Shown here piece by piece: positions 5,774 to 7,019 of a stretch of DNA of 7,019 nucleotides (positions are counted from its first letter, which is position 1; every line of letters begins with the position of its first letter). The position numbers and the translations under genes were made by a program. The notes under the pieces were generated by a model. It was given only the letters and a program-made list of their open reading frames with translations, did not search any database and was not told where the DNA came from. Source of the DNA: Anaerolineae bacterium (GTDB lineage: Bacteria > Chloroflexota > Anaerolineae > E26-bin7). The stretch spans positions 1-7,019 of the forward strand of contig JAOZOT010000180.1 of the NCBI GenBank assembly GCA_029933115.1, given 5' to 3'.

Positions 5774-7019
5774 TACTTATCGAGCCGGTACACGCTTGAA
5801 AGAACAATCTCTTCCCCAACCTTTTCTTCAGCAGTTTAGCCAAACTCAGGATTAGAACACTCATGAAGGCCTCCCTATCTGGCCCAACGTGCCTGCATCT
5901 TAAGACTAAAGCCGCATTCCGGCGCGCTGCTTCTCGTAGAAAGGACACCATCTCGCCCAAACGGTGCCGTAGGAGTTCCTTCTCCACAAGAACGCACTCT
6001 ATCTGAGCGATAAACTCCTCTTGGGCCAAGCTCTCCACCTCCATGAGACTCCTTTCCTGACCAACAAGCCGAACCAGATTCCACAGCTTTGTCTCACAGC
6101 GGTGGGTAAGGCCAATAGCAGGCACTTCCATAACTGTGGCCATGATAAGCCCATGCAGCCGCATACTGATCATCAGGTCCATCTGGCCCACCACGGCCAT
6201 GATCTCCTGCGGAGTATACCGACCGATAAGGACCGTTGACTCATGATCCAGCATCCGAGCAAATTCGAGGGAAAATCTCAAATCAACCGGGGGAGCCGGT
6301 TCCGGCCTGAACCAACCGTCAGGGTAGCGACCAAATGGGATGAAAACCAGGCTGGCATCTCGCCGGTCAACAAGCTTATCAAGGGCGCGGGCCAGTTCCT
6401 GTTTCTTCCCCTCGCCCCACGGCAATAGCTCGTGAATGGCTACTCCCACCCTTAGCCGACCGTCTAATGGCACCCCTTCGCACGTGAGAATCTCCCTGGC
6501 TCGTTCGGCCGGAGCTGGCGATAGAGCAAAGGCAGGGTCAGCAGTGACGTATACGTCTTGGCCTACCCCCAGGTCTAACAACAGCTTTCGGGACTCCTCA
6601 TCCCGTACCGAAATCAGGTCAGCCATATCGGCCGCTAGGCGACAGAGTCCTCGCCCAAGCCACGTGTGCAAGGGACCAATCCCCAAAGCATAGAACACAG
6701 TCCGTTTGCGCAAGAGCTTGGCCAGCAAAGTCATTAAGGTGAAGAAGGGCACAGGATACCAATTGTAGATGTCCTGGAACAGCCCCCCGCCACCGATGAC
6801 CACCAGATCAGCACTGCGAAGCGCACGCCAGATTCCTACAAAGTCCGAGTTGAACACACGCAGCTTGGAACCAACGTAGACGATCTGCTTGACCCGGTGA
6901 TTGCCTGCCAGAAGTGCGGCAGTGTTCTCTGCGTTGAATGACAGGACAGCGAATTCTGCATCGGGCAGTATCTCCCCCATACCTGCAAGCATGGACAGGA
7001 GGATCGCTTCATCGCCGAC
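5745..7019 (-). CDS. Polysaccharide pyruvyl transferase (CsaB-like), partial (5' end outside window)
   Basis: Cytoplasmic enzyme of the PF04230 family, which transfers pyruvate from phosphoenolpyruvate to a sugar as a ketal on surface polymers. 424 residues are visible, in frame from the window edge to TGA at 5745. Seen (window numbering): VGDEAILLSML at 1-11, the usual NxGDEAIL start region, so only about a dozen residues are missing; VVIGGGGLFQD (73-83), the glycine-rich motif; FYALGIGPL (109-117); ISVRDEES (136-143); DPAF (161-164); and SMRLHGLIMA (285-294), the hallmark near the C-terminal half, followed by GLTHRCETKLWNL. The core ends near residue 376. A further 48 residues, including the basic amphipathic SVLILSLAKLLKKRLGKRLF (387-406), have no family counterpart that I recognise and may attach the protein to the membrane. 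The gene is followed almost without a gap by the methyltransferase. Confidence 0.9.
   Translation of the reverse strand, partial: VGDEAILLSMLAGMGEILPDAEFAVLSFNAENTAALLAGNHRVKQIVYVGSKLRVFNSDFVGIWRALRSADLVVIGGGGLFQDIYNWYPVPFFTLMTLLAKLLRKRTVFYALGIGPLHTWLGRGLCRLAADMADLISVRDEESRKLLLDLGVGQDVYVTADPAFALSPAPAERAREILTCEGVPLDGRLRVGVAIHELLPWGEGKKQELARALDKLVDRRDASLVFIPFGRYPDGWFRPEPAPPVDLRFSLEFARMLDHESTVLIGRYTPQEIMAVVGQMDLMISMRLHGLIMATVMEVPAIGLTHRCETKLWNLVRLVGQERSLMEVESLAQEEFIAQIECVLVEKELLRHRLGEMVSFLREAARRNAALVLRCRHVGPDREAFMSVLILSLAKLLKKRLGKRLFFQACTGSISSEKSMASTS
5870..5875 (-). promoter_or_regulatory. Internal Shine-Dalgarno-like site near the end of the pyruvyl transferase gene
   Basis: GGGAGG on the minus strand lies 5 nt before an in-frame ATG (5862-5864). 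Initiation here would make a separate 39-residue peptide, identical to the C-terminal tail of the pyruvyl transferase. The site is well formed, better than that of either methyltransferase start, but its use is unproven. Confidence 0.3.

Overview
This is a bacterial chromosomal fragment from a cell-surface polysaccharide or glycoconjugate biosynthesis locus. All supported genes lie on the minus strand, so the reading order is from high to low coordinates: a polysaccharide pyruvyl transferase (5' end cut by the window edge), a SAM-dependent methyltransferase with an unusual cofactor-binding region, a GNAT acetyltransferase, a PaaK/CapK-type adenylate-forming ligase, a Wzx-type (MOP superfamily) flippase, and a UbiA-family prenyltransferase (3' end cut at base 1). 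Most of the window is fairly GC-rich, the methyltransferase is clearly AT-richer, and Shine-Dalgarno sequences are recognisable. No gene fixes the phylum; the gene mix is common in mid-to-high-GC environmental bacteria (for example Chloroflexota or deep Firmicutes), but that is only a guess.

Layout. Positions 7019-4943 hold pyruvyl transferase and methyltransferase, separated by 1 nt (TGA-A-ATG) or overlapping if the upstream GTG start is used. A 119-nt gap (4824-4942) with only a weak inverted repeat leads to the GNAT gene (4823-4176). A 318-358 nt gap follows, depending on the ligase start chosen. It contains the most unusual object in the window: a 136-bp element (4037-4172) bounded by perfect 14-bp inverted repeats and enclosing a nested three-stem palindromic structure, with a possible promoter at its downstream edge and a possible gene remnant beyond it. 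The last three genes (3857 to 1) are closely packed, with gaps of 20 and 11 nt, and look like one operon.

How the genes may work together (inference). The flippase implies that a lipid-linked glycan is assembled in the cytoplasm and moved across the membrane. The pyruvyl transferase, methyltransferase and acetyltransferase are decorating enzymes. The CapK-like ligase would activate a carboxylic acid as an adenylate or thioester, perhaps as donor for acylation. The UbiA protein would transfer a prenyl chain or use prenyl phosphate as acceptor, so it could make or modify the lipid carrier. No glycosyltransferase is visible, so the locus must continue outside the window.

The best candidate for something undescribed is the 4037-4172 structured element: a MITE-like or palindromic repeat, an operator pair, or a structured leader, placed exactly between the two apparent transcription units.
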